A stretch of 64,000 nucleotides of DNA from an alpha proteobacterium U9-1i. GTDB lineage: Bacteria; Pseudomonadota; Alphaproteobacteria; Caulobacterales; Aquidulcibacteraceae. Made by a program: the position numbers and the translations under genes. Where the stretch lies: contig BBSY01000003.1 in the NCBI GenBank assembly GCA_000974665.1, positions 372,001 through 436,000 on the forward strand, given 5' to 3'. This document shows, in pieces, positions 18,222-26,203 of this stretch (positions are counted from its first letter, which is position 1; each line of letters opens with the position of its first letter). The notes under the pieces were generated by a model. It searched no databases. It had not been told where the DNA came from and saw only the letters and a list, made by a program, of their open reading frames with translations.

Positions 18222-19186
18222 TGCATATTTTCGTCACCGGCGCGTCGGGCTTCGTGGGCGGAGCAGCGACCAAGGCGCTGGTAGCGAAGGGGCATCTCGT
18301 AAGCGCGATGTCGCGCTCGGCAAAATCCGACGCGACGATCACAGCACTCGGCGGCGCGCCGGTGCGGTGCGATCTGGAAGACGTGACGCCGGCGCATGTG
18401 GCGGGCGCGGATGTGGCGCTGCATTGCGCGGCGTTCGTGGAACAATGGGGCCCTCCGGACGCGTGGAAGCGTTTCAATGTTGACGGCACGGCGCGGATGC
18501 TGGCGGCGGCGCGCGAGGGCCATGCCAAGCGTTTCATTCATATCGGCACGGAAGCGGCGCTCTTCCACGGCCAACACTTGCGCGGCGTGGATGAGAGCTA
18601 CCCGCTCGCGCCGAACTCGCCCTATCCTTACTCTGCGACCAAGGCGCAGGCCGAAATCATCGTGCGCGAAGCGAATGCGCCGAATTTTGAGACGATCGCG
18701 CTGCGTCCGCGTTTCATCTGGGGGCCGGGCGATACGACGTTGCTGCCGCTGATCGAGCACATGGCGAAGAGCGGCCAATGGGCCTGGGTCGGCGGCGGCG
18801 CCAATCGCACGTCAACGACGCACATCTTCAATCTGGTTCACGCGATTGAACTGGCGCTGACGCAGGGCCGTGGCGGCGAGGCGTATTTCATTCTCGATGA
18901 CGGCGTGCGGACGATGAAGGAGATGATCTCCGGCATGGCCGCCGTGCGCGGGATTTCGTTGCCGGACAAGTCGCTGCCGGTGTGGCTGGCTGATGGCGTT
19001 GGCGCGACGTGCGAAACGCTGTGGCGGACGTTTTCGCTCAAGGGCGAGCCGCCGCTGACGCGGTTCTCGGCCATGATCATGTCGCGCGAGAGCGTGCTGA
19101 GCGACGCGAAGGCGCGCGCGGAGCTGGGCTACAGGCCAGTGATTTCGGTGGAGGACGGATGGGCGGCGTTGGCGAAGGCAGCGTGA
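18221..19186 (+). CDS. NAD-dependent epimerase/dehydratase (extended SDR)
   Basis: 321 aa. N-terminal Rossmann motif TGASGFVGG (residues 6-14); catalytic Tyr/Lys in YPYSATKAQAE; conserved GPGD (WGPGDTTLLP). The arrangement is that of 3beta-HSD/UDP-sugar-epimerase-like SDRs. The substrate is unknown; the family includes sterol and sugar-nucleotide enzymes. Start ATG overlaps the valS stop. The DUF3137 gene overlaps its own stop. Confidence 0.85.
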   Translation: MHIFVTGASGFVGGAATKALVAKGHLVSAMSRSAKSDATITALGGAPVRCDLEDVTPAHVAGADVALHCAAFVEQWGPPDAWKRFNVDGTARMLAAAREGHAKRFIHIGTEAALFHGQHLRGVDESYPLAPNSPYPYSATKAQAEIIVREANAPNFETIALRPRFIWGPGDTTLLPLIEHMAKSGQWAWVGGGANRTSTTHIFNLVHAIELALTQGRGGEAYFILDDGVRTMKEMISGMAAVRGISLPDKSLPVWLADGVGATCETLWRTFSLKGEPPLTRFSAMIMSRESVLSDAKARAELGYRPVISVEDGWAALAKAA

Positions 19187-20151
19187 GCGTCGAAACGGCG
19201 CCGCAGACACTCGATCTCGCCGCGCTCGATGATGCGATGTTCGACCGGCTGTACGCCGATCGCATCGGGCCGTGCTTTCGCGAGCATGAGGGCGCGCGCA
19301 TCGCGGCGGTGGCGACGTTCAAGCAGCGTGGATTGATCGCGGCGGGCGGCGTGCTGGGTGTCGCAATCGTCGGTGGGCTTGTGTTCAGCGATGCGGGCGT
19401 CGGGTTGGTGATCGGCTTCATGGCCGCGATTGTCGCGGGAATTTGGGCGTATCAGCCGCTCGCGCAGGTCGGCGAGAAGGTGAAGCAGGCCTATTGTTCG
19501 GCGATCGCGGAATCCATGGGCGCCGTTTTCGTGATGGGCAGCTTCGGGCCGCCGGCGTTCGATCGGATCAAGGAGCTGCGGCTCGTGCCAGGATTTGCGC
19601 GGTCGAAGTTCGAGGATTGCTTCAAGGGAACATACAAGGAGTGCTCGTTCGATCTTTACGAGGCGCATCTCGAACAACGCACTACCGATTCAAAAGGGCG
19701 CACGCGCTATTCGACGGTGTTTCGCGGCCAGCTTGTGCGGATGCATTTCCCACGCAACTTTCTGGGCGTGACCATCGTGCGGCGCGACGCGGGCGTGTTC
19801 AACGCGTTCGGCGGCGGGGAAGGCTTGAAGAAGGTAGGGCTCGAGGATCCGAAGTTCGAGAAGGCGTTCGAGGTTTGGGGCAGCGATCAGGTGGAGGCGC
19901 GCTATCTGTTGCACCCGGTGTTGATGCAGCGCCTGCTCGATCTGGAAACGGTGCTGAAAGGCAAGCGTCTGCGTTGCGCATTCGAGGGCGGCGAGCTCTT
20001 GGTGGCGGTTGAAGGCGGGAACCTGTTCGAGCCGGGCGATCTGTTCAAGACATTCGACGATCCGGCGCGCGCGCGGCGCATCGTGGATGACATCGCCGGG
20101 GTTGTGCGGGTTATGGATCAAGTGCTCGGCGCGCAGGCGTTGCGTCGGTGA
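19183..20151 (+). CDS. DUF3137 membrane protein
   Basis: About 322 aa from GTG 19183, which overlaps the SDR stop (GTGA); ATG 19159 is an alternative. Two membrane helices near residues 50-90 (LIAAGGVLGVAIVGGLVFS, GVGLVIGFMAAIVAGIWAY) precede a soluble alpha/beta domain with the DUF3137 features (YEAHLEQRT, FRGQLVRMHFPRNF, FEKAFEVWGSDQVEARYLLHPVLMQRLLDLE). Function unknown. It is coupled to the LysE exporter gene by a GTGA overlap. Confidence 0.8.
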   Translation: MSVETAPQTLDLAALDDAMFDRLYADRIGPCFREHEGARIAAVATFKQRGLIAAGGVLGVAIVGGLVFSDAGVGLVIGFMAAIVAGIWAYQPLAQVGEKVKQAYCSAIAESMGAVFVMGSFGPPAFDRIKELRLVPGFARSKFEDCFKGTYKECSFDLYEAHLEQRTTDSKGRTRYSTVFRGQLVRMHFPRNFLGVTIVRRDAGVFNAFGGGEGLKKVGLEDPKFEKAFEVWGSDQVEARYLLHPVLMQRLLDLETVLKGKRLRCAFEGGELLVAVEGGNLFEPGDLFKTFDDPARARRIVDDIAGVVRVMDQVLGAQALRR

Positions 20152-20798
20152 ACGCCGATTGGCACGCTTGGGCGCCGATTGATCCCTCGGCGTTCTTTCC
20201 GTTTCTCATCGCCGTTGCGCTCATTGAACTGACGCCTGGCCCCAACATGGGCTATCTGGCCGCACTTTCAGCGGCGCAAGGACGTGTGGCCGGTTTCCGC
20301 GCCGTGCTGGGCGTGACGCTCGGCTTGGCGGCGTACATGCTGCTGGCGGTGTTTGGGGTTGCGGAGCTCATCGCCACTGCGCCGCTTGTGTACGGGGCTC
20401 TGCGTTGGTCGGGCGTTTTGTTCTTGCTCTACCTTGCGCTGGAAGCTTGGCGAGGCGCTGGCGAGACATCGCCGGGACACGCGCGCCCCGCGGACGACGC
20501 GCCGTTCTGGCGTGGCCTGATCGCCAATCTCCTAAACCCGAAAGCGGCGGTCTTTTACGTGACCTTGTTGCCCGGCTTTATTGCCGAGGATCACGCGCCA
20601 TTTTGGGTGCAGGCGTTGGTGTTGGGGTGCGTGCATCTGATCGTGAGTTTCCTCGTCCATACGACGATCGTGCTGGGTGCGGCGCGCCTTGGCGCGGTCG
20701 CGGCGGCGCCCGCGCGTGCGATTCTGTTGCGCAGGGCGATGGCGGTGGCCATCGTTTTGATTGCGCTGTGGCTCGCTTGGGAAACGCGCGCCGCCTAG
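20148..20798 (+). CDS. LysE/RhtB-family exporter
   Basis: 216 aa, GTG start overlapping the previous stop. The LysE signature ELTPGPNM is at residues 26-33 and five to six membrane helices follow, with the conserved FWRGLIANLLNPKAAVFYVTLLPGF. These proteins export amino acids or homoserine lactones through the inner membrane; the substrate cannot be read from sequence. It converges on the WD40 gene, the two stops overlapping by 4 bases. Confidence 0.88.
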   Translation: MNADWHAWAPIDPSAFFPFLIAVALIELTPGPNMGYLAALSAAQGRVAGFRAVLGVTLGLAAYMLLAVFGVAELIATAPLVYGALRWSGVLFLLYLALEAWRGAGETSPGHARPADDAPFWRGLIANLLNPKAAVFYVTLLPGFIAEDHAPFWVQALVLGCVHLIVSFLVHTTIVLGAARLGAVAAAPARAILLRRAMAVAIVLIALWLAWETRAA

Positions 20799-21796
20799 GC
20801 GCTTAAATCAACGATCGCCCCGCGCCCGCCTTCATCGCCGATGGCGATCTGCATGCCGTCGGCGCTCCAGGCGAGCGCGGTGACGGGGCCTTCGCCGGCT
20901 TCATCGAGCTCAATGATCACTTGATCGGCGATGCGTACCGCGACCGCCGCCCCATCTTCGTAGCCGATGGCGAGAATGTCTTCGCTCGGGTGAAACGCGA
21001 CTTGGGTGACGAGCGGTTCGCGCCGGCCGATCAGCAGCGGCTCCTTGCCTTGCGGGCCGAGCTTGCCGACGAACGGCCACACCACAGCGCAATCGGCGCC
21101 GGAGGTGGCGAGCAGGCGCGCGCTTTTGTTCCAGGAGAACGATCGCGTCTTGACGGCATAGCCGGTCATGCGCAGATCAGTTTTCTCCGGCATGCGCCAG
21201 CCGTGGAGAGAATTTTCCTGCATGCCGGTGAGCACGTATTCGGCGTCGGGCGAGATCGTCACCGCGAGGTGCGAGCCGGCCCAATTGAGCGCGACGCCCT
21301 TGTCGTCGGCCATGAGCGCGTAGCGGAGCGTGACGCCGTTATAGTGGCTCACCGCGAGGCGGCGGCCTTTGGCGTCGAGCGCGAGGCCGCCGACGCTAGT
21401 CGGGTGCGTGAAGCGATGGGCTTCCTTGCCGGCTTTGAGGACGATGGCTTCTTTGCCCGATGCGGTGACGATGATGTTCGTCGCGGCATTGGCGACGACG
21501 TGCTCGAACCATTTGCCGCGCGTTTCCAGCAGCGTTTCCACCGCGCCGCCGTCCCCGAGCACGCAGAGTTTGCCGTCATCACCGCCGGTGACGAGGCGTT
21601 TTTTGTCTGGGTGGACGCAAGCGCTGAGGATCGCGCCGTCATGAACCTGTGTGCGTTCACCGGCGCCTTCGAGCGTGGCCGTTTGTACGGCGCCATCGCC
21701 AAGCGCGAACAGAGCCGCGCCGCCAATCCAATGCACGCTCGTCGCGGGCGCGCCGAGCGCGAGGCGGCGGCCTTTTTCGTAGACGCGCACGCTCAC
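20795..21796 (-). CDS. WD40 repeat protein
   Basis: About 333 aa from GTG 21796, which overlaps the stop of the GTPase gene (GTGA); GTG 21805 is three codons earlier. WD-type repeats run throughout (HDGAILSACVHPDKKRLVTGGDDGK, GEGPVTALAWSADGMQIAIGDEGG), enough for one seven-bladed propeller. Such a WD40 gene often follows a CobW-type GTPase in alphaproteobacteria. It likely assists the GTPase as a scaffold; the role is inferred. Confidence 0.8.
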   Translation of the reverse strand: MSVRVYEKGRRLALGAPATSVHWIGGAALFALGDGAVQTATLEGAGERTQVHDGAILSACVHPDKKRLVTGGDDGKLCVLGDGGAVETLLETRGKWFEHVVANAATNIIVTASGKEAIVLKAGKEAHRFTHPTSVGGLALDAKGRRLAVSHYNGVTLRYALMADDKGVALNWAGSHLAVTISPDAEYVLTGMQENSLHGWRMPEKTDLRMTGYAVKTRSFSWNKSARLLATSGADCAVVWPFVGKLGPQGKEPLLIGRREPLVTQVAFHPSEDILAIGYEDGAAVAVRIADQVIIELDEAGEGPVTALAWSADGMQIAIGDEGGRGAIVDLSA

Positions 21797-22833
21797 GCCG
21801 CGCACGCCGCGAAGCTGGCTTCGAGTTCGGCGCGGTCGAGGTTCTTGCCGATGAACACGAGGCGCGAGACGCGAGGTTCATCCGCGCGCCAGTCGCGCTG
21901 GGTATCCCCTTCCAGGATCATGTGCACGCCTTGCAGCACGAAACGCTTCGGCTCGTTGGGGAAAGCGATGATGCCCTTGAGGCGAAGGAGATCAGGCCCG
22001 CGCTCCTGCGTGTAGGTGTTGAGCCAGGGCAGGAGCTTTTCGGGATTGATCGGCTTGTCTGTCGAGAGCGAGACGCTGGTGATGCCGGCGGCGGCGACGT
22101 GGTCGTGGGCGTGATCGTGGTGATGATGGTGGTCATGATCGTGATGATCATGGTCGTGGTGGTGATCGCAGCTGGTGTCGCAATCATGGTCCGGCAGGAA
22201 ATGCGGATCGATTTCGGTGACGCGATCGAGGTCGAAGGCGGCGAGGCCCATGATTTTGTCGAGGGCGATGTCGCCGCGCGTCATGCGATGCACGCGGGCT
22301 GTTGGATTGAGCGCGCGGATGCGGCGCTCGATGGCTGCGAGATCGTCCTTGGAGACGAGATCGGTCTTGTTCAGCAGCACGACGTCCGCGAAAGCGATCT
22401 GCTCCACCGCTTCTTCTGAATCCTCCAACCGCTTCGGCAGGTTCAAAGCGTCCGCAACGGTAACGATCGCGTCGAGCTGAGTCTTCTTCTTCACGTCCTC
22501 GTCGACGAAGAAGGTCTGCGCGACCGGCGCCGGTTTCGCCAGGCCGGTGGTTTCCACCAGGATCGCGTCGAAGCGGCCTTTGCGCTTCATCAGGCCTTCG
22601 ATGACGCGGATGAGGTCGCCGCGCACGGTGCAGCAGACGCAGCCATTGTTCATCTCAAACACCTCTTCGTCGGCGCCGACGATGAGGTCGTTATCGATGC
22701 CGATCTCGCCGAACTCATTGACGATGACGGCGTATTTCTTGCCGTGCTGTTCTGTGAGTATCCGGTTCAGCAGCGTGGTTTTGCCCGCGCCGAGGAAGCC
22801 GGTGATGACAGTAACGGGGACGGGAGCGGTCAT
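21793..22833 (-). CDS. CobW/COG0523-family GTPase (metal chaperone)
   Basis: 346 aa from ATG 22833, which has AGAGGT at a good distance; the longer reading to 22899 is not supported. It has Walker A GAGKTT (residues 15-20), the CxCC metal motif (NNGCVCC, 65-68), an NKTD specificity box near 155-158, and a CobW_C domain. A histidine-rich loop at 216-245 (His/Asp in near-continuous alternation) would bind zinc or a related metal. COG0523 proteins deliver metals to target enzymes under shortage. The paired WD40 gene overlaps its stop. No Zur-like site was recognised. Confidence 0.9.
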   Translation of the reverse strand: MTAPVPVTVITGFLGAGKTTLLNRILTEQHGKKYAVIVNEFGEIGIDNDLIVGADEEVFEMNNGCVCCTVRGDLIRVIEGLMKRKGRFDAILVETTGLAKPAPVAQTFFVDEDVKKKTQLDAIVTVADALNLPKRLEDSEEAVEQIAFADVVLLNKTDLVSKDDLAAIERRIRALNPTARVHRMTRGDIALDKIMGLAAFDLDRVTEIDPHFLPDHDCDTSCDHHHDHDHHDHDHHHHHDHAHDHVAAAGITSVSLSTDKPINPEKLLPWLNTYTQERGPDLLRLKGIIAFPNEPKRFVLQGVHMILEGDTQRDWRADEPRVSRLVFIGKNLDRAELEASFAACAA

Positions 22834-22916
22834 TGATACCTCTTGGGGGGCATAGATAGCTATTTCCGGCGCCGGTTCCAGCCGGCTAGATTGCGTCAAA
22901 ATCCGAGGGGATTGCG

Positions 22917-24854
22917 ATGAGTGGCTGGCTGCGCTGGACGTTTCTGATCCTAGGCGGCCTTGTCGCCGCGGCCCTGATTGGGGCGGGCGCGCTATTCTAC
23001 CTTGTCAGCCGGCTCGACGTCCGCGCCGAGGTGGAGCGCGCCGTCGAGAGCGCCACTGGGCGTGATCTGACCATCGCCGGCGATGTGGGCGTGAGTTTCT
23101 GGCCGGTGCTTGGTCTGCGCGCCGAAGATGCGACCTTGGCGAATGTCGAGGGTGGGCGCGCACCCGCGTTCATCGCGATGGACGAGATCGATGTTGGCGT
23201 CGAGTTGCGGCCGCTGCTCGATCAAGATGTGCGTGTGCGGCGATTGGTGCTGCAACGGCCACGCATCGCGCTTGAAGTTGATGCGGAGGGGCGTCCGAAT
23301 TGGATCATGCGACCGACGACGCAATCGCCGCCCTCGCGTCCGGTTGACCCCGACGCTCCGCCGGCGCGTCAGCGCGCGGTGTCGCTCCGCGAAGTGCGGA
23401 TCAGCGACGGCGAAGTGAGCTTCTTCGATGCGCGCCGTGGCGCCGGCTGGGTGGTTGGCGACGCCGATCTGAGCACGGCGATCACCAGCCTCTCCGAGCC
23501 GGTGCGCCTTGAAGGCAGTGTTCGCTACAACGACAAGCCCGTCGAACTCGAAGTTGAACTGGCGGACCCGAGTGCGGTCGGCGCGGGGCGCAACAGCGCC
23601 ATTGAAGTCGAGATCGAGAGCGAATTGCTGAACGCCTCGTTTGACGGGCAGACGACGGCGTTGTCCGGTGAAGTCGCGGGCGCGATCCAAGCGTCGGGGC
23701 CAAGCTTGCTGCAATTGGCGTCGTGGAGCGGCTCGCCCATCGTCGGCGGCGTGGGGCTCGGCGCGTTTTCCGTGACTGGGCGCATCGCCATCGGCGGCGG
23801 GCGCTACGATTTCAGCAATGCGGGCTTCGCGCTTGACCGCATTCAGGGGCGTGGCGATTTCGTGCTCTCGCAATTGCGCGGCAAGCCGTATCTGAGCGGA
23901 CGGCTGGAATTGTTTGATTTCGACTTGAATCCCTACATTGGCGGCGAAGCGCCGCCGGCGCCGACGACGCCTGTTGAAGCGCCGACCAGTGCGCAGACCG
24001 CTTCGGCGCCGACGGCGGAAATCGCCGCCGTTGCAGCGCCGCCGCGCACGGTGGACATCGCCGCCGCGCCGAGCGAACGGCCGATCGATTTCGCCGGCCT
24101 GCGCGCGATCAACGCTGACCTTGAACTCACGACGCACGCTGTCTTGGTGCAGCATATGCGCATTGACCGCGGTCAGCTCTCGCTTGTGCTGAACGATGGG
24201 TTCATGGCCGCGACGTTGCACAACCTCACGCTCTATGGCGGCTCTGGACGTGGACGCTTCGAACTGGATGCGCGCGAAGCGGGCGTGCGGACGATGCAGG
24301 ATTTGGTGTTCGATGGCGTCGATACCCAACGTTTTCTCAGCGACGCGGTAAACTTCGGAAACATTGAGGGCCGGGGCGAACTTGCTTTGAATTTGCGCAC
24401 CAACGGAACAACCCAAGCGCAGCTCATCAACAATGCGCGCGGTCGCGTCCATTTGGAGGTGGTGTCGGGGGCGCTACGTGGCGTTGACCTCGGCGGCGTG
24501 TCGCGCACCATACGCAACGCGATGCGCGGAGAGCTGATCGCGCCAGAAGCACGCACGCCATTTCATGGGTTCAGTGCAACCTTCGCGGTCGCCAACGGCG
24601 CACTGGCCAGCAGCGATCTCTCGTTCAATACGCCGGACCTCGCCATCCCCGGCATCGGCGTTATTGATCTTGCGGCAAAGCGGCTCGACATGCGCATGGC
24701 TCCACGTTCGGCGCGGGGCGGGGGCATTGTTGTGCCGTTCTCGGCGCGGGGCCCGTTTACGGCGCTGGCCTACGATTCCGATATACGTGGCCGGGCGCGG
24801 ACGGAGATCGAGCCACGCATCCGGGAGATCGACGCCGCGGCGCGGGTTCAGTAG
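22917..24854 (+). CDS. AsmA-family protein
   Basis: 645 aa, short member of the family. One N-terminal membrane anchor (residues 4-30), the AsmA N-terminal region (LDVRAEVERAVESATGRDLTIAGDVGVSFWPVLGLRAEDATLAN), a Pro/Thr/Ala-rich linker (about 345-390) and the AsmA C-terminal domain (DLVFDGVDTQRFL ... MRMAPRSARGG). AsmA-like proteins bridge the periplasm and are linked to phospholipid transport to the outer membrane. It is divergent from the GTPase gene with 84 bases between starts. Confidence 0.88.
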   Translation: MSGWLRWTFLILGGLVAAALIGAGALFYLVSRLDVRAEVERAVESATGRDLTIAGDVGVSFWPVLGLRAEDATLANVEGGRAPAFIAMDEIDVGVELRPLLDQDVRVRRLVLQRPRIALEVDAEGRPNWIMRPTTQSPPSRPVDPDAPPARQRAVSLREVRISDGEVSFFDARRGAGWVVGDADLSTAITSLSEPVRLEGSVRYNDKPVELEVELADPSAVGAGRNSAIEVEIESELLNASFDGQTTALSGEVAGAIQASGPSLLQLASWSGSPIVGGVGLGAFSVTGRIAIGGGRYDFSNAGFALDRIQGRGDFVLSQLRGKPYLSGRLELFDFDLNPYIGGEAPPAPTTPVEAPTSAQTASAPTAEIAAVAAPPRTVDIAAAPSERPIDFAGLRAINADLELTTHAVLVQHMRIDRGQLSLVLNDGFMAATLHNLTLYGGSGRGRFELDAREAGVRTMQDLVFDGVDTQRFLSDAVNFGNIEGRGELALNLRTNGTTQAQLINNARGRVHLEVVSGALRGVDLGGVSRTIRNAMRGELIAPEARTPFHGFSATFAVANGALASSDLSFNTPDLAIPGIGVIDLAAKRLDMRMAPRSARGGGIVVPFSARGPFTALAYDSDIRGRARTEIEPRIREIDAAARVQ

Positions 24855-24936
24855 CCCGTAAAGCCGGCGTGGACAGCTTCGGCGCGCCTCGCTATAGACG
24901 CTGCTCCGCGCTGGCCGGGCAGGCTGGCGACCGGTC

Positions 24937-25012
24937 GCCTGGGTAGCTCAGTTGGTAGAGCAGCGGATTGAAAATCCGCGTGTCGCTGGTTCGATTCCGG
25001 CCCCAGGCACCA
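24937..25012 (+). tRNA. tRNA-Phe (GAA)
   Basis: 76 nt with CCA encoded. Acceptor arm GCCTGGG pairs with CCCAGGC; the D and TPsiC arms (GGTTCGATTCC) are normal, and the anticodon loop ATTGAAAAT gives GAA. The 3' half is the target of the integrated element: its last 17 bases plus the next T recur at 45703-45720. Confidence 0.97.
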
Positions 25013-25013
25013 T
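24996..25013 (+). other. attL core in tRNA-Phe
   Basis: TCCGGCCCCAGGCACCAT (18 bp) at the tRNA 3' end is repeated exactly at 45703-45720. The surrounding bases differ, so this is the core crossover repeat. The tRNA stays intact at this end. Confidence 0.9.
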
Positions 25014-25062
25014 ACTCCCTGTGCGATTGATTTAATTGAGAAAATTTCGCATACCGTCGCTC

Positions 25063-25084
25063 GTTCTGTACCGGACTTCTGTAC
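25063..25084. repeat. Left integrase arm-like sites
   Basis: TTCTGTACC at 25064-25072 (within GTTCTGTACCGGAC 25063-25076) and TTCTGTAC at 25077-25084 are 50-70 bases inside the left core. The same 14-mer recurs at 45619-45632 and TTCTGTACC again at 45607-45615. Paired direct repeats on both sides are the pattern of tyrosine-integrase arm-binding sites. Confidence 0.6.
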
Positions 25085-25135
25085 TGCTTGGGGGCCAGTT
25101 TTTGGCCATCCACCGAATCAATGTTCCGCTAGGGC

Positions 25136-25717
25136 ATGTACACAGACATGCGGATGGCTGCGGCGTCATTCGGGGTTCAGCCAGCTCGCCCACTCCTGCT
25201 CTATCCGGCGCACGCGTTTCGCTATGACGACGATGTTGAGGCGCTTGTGGACCTGCTTCACCCGACTTGGGAGCTTGGAGTTCACTACCGGCTGACCGCT
25301 CCCCGTCGGCACACGCCCGTCGATACAGGCGGTGATCCCGTGGCGCTGGGCAGCTTCCTAATGCGCCGCATGACCGCCTCGGACCTCATGTGGGCGATGG
25401 CGGGAAAGTACGCGAGCTATCGAGCTTGGCTCCAGTTCGAGAATGGGTTCGCTGAAGCAGCCAAACTGCCCGCCATCGCCATCGTACCAAGAGGGGCGAA
25501 GCAGGTATCTCAGGTGGCCACAGCTGAGGGTGAGCGTCCGGAAGTTAGATGGAATTGCAATTCCATTGTGAGCGCCACACTCGGAGCCTTGAATGAGCAA
25601 TCATGGAACGCCGCTTATCCGCCTGCGGTGGTCATTCGCTATTGGCGGGAGAAGGGACTCCATCCTGACGGGATGAGGGCGTTGCTGGCTGAAGCGCGGC
25701 TGCGGCCGGCCGCCTAA
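25136..25717 (+). CDS. TIR-like (MTH538/DUF1863-type) protein
   Basis: 193 aa, ATG 25136 (25148 and 25154 are in-frame alternatives). First cargo gene of the element, 120 bases inside the left end. A hydrophobic strand near residues 18-23 is followed by Asp-rich DDDVEALVDLL; later MWAMAGKYASYRAWLQFENGFAEAAKLPAIAIVP gives the W98-x3-E102 arrangement seen in TIR and MTH538 TIR-like domains, with the next beta strand after it. The catalytic-type Glu is present. Could be an NADase effector or a nucleotide sensor. The family call rests on this one motif and the strand order. Confidence 0.5.
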   Translation: MYTDMRMAAASFGVQPARPLLLYPAHAFRYDDDVEALVDLLHPTWELGVHYRLTAPRRHTPVDTGGDPVALGSFLMRRMTASDLMWAMAGKYASYRAWLQFENGFAEAAKLPAIAIVPRGAKQVSQVATAEGERPEVRWNCNSIVSATLGALNEQSWNAAYPPAVVIRYWREKGLHPDGMRALLAEARLRPAA

Positions 25718-25939
25718 CCGGGCTAGAGCCCGAAACGACGAAGTGTCGGCTCCTGGCCCTTTCCGATCGCTGGACCTTCATCCTTGAGTGTCCGCTTCAC
25801 GGCACAGAACGGACACTGGTTATCCGCAATGCGACTGCTGTGGTGGGGCAGGAAGGGCCATTCAGTCGTGTTGCGAAATCAGTCCAAGCAGACATTCAGG
25901 CTGCGACGTGGCGTGCTCGCGTTCTGACCGGCGAAGGGG

Positions 25940-26081
25940 CATTTTCGGACGCGGCGCGCAGCTCGCTCTCTTCGTGCAGCGGACTCAAACATTGAGGAAG
26001 CGGGCCTGGGCGTAGCCGAGATCGTAAGTCGGACGGGCGTCAGCCGCGCAAGCGTGTATCGCATCCTTGGAGGCGCCAGCC
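25940..26081 (+). pseudogene. Serine recombinase C-terminal remnant
   Basis: In one frame from 25997 the sequence reads EAGLGVAEIVSRTGVSRASVYRILGG, the C-terminal helix-turn-helix of a Tn3-type resolvase. The part before it (AKGHFRTRRAARSLFVQ) is in a different frame, so it is broken by frameshift, and the catalytic domain is gone. It lies between the TIR-like gene and the TIR-ParA gene and marks an old recombination event in the cargo region. Confidence 0.6.
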
Positions 26082-26203
26082 TCATCGCGACGCGGCAGTC
26101 CCAAGGCGGTGTTCTCGACGGGGCTGATGAGAATACAACTGACAGGTGAAGTTTCGTAGCGTAATGGTTAAGCCACGTTAACCCTCTGGGCACGGGGGAC
26201 AGT

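Noticed and set aside
22992-24452. 486-aa minus-strand frame inside the AsmA gene
   Set aside because: Same kind of shadow; the plus-strand gene has a clear family.
24892-25113. Minus-strand frame of 73 aa over tRNA-Phe
   Set aside because: It is the antisense of the tRNA (a known artefact, ending in RTSDTRIFNPLLYQLSYPG-type residues), not a gene.
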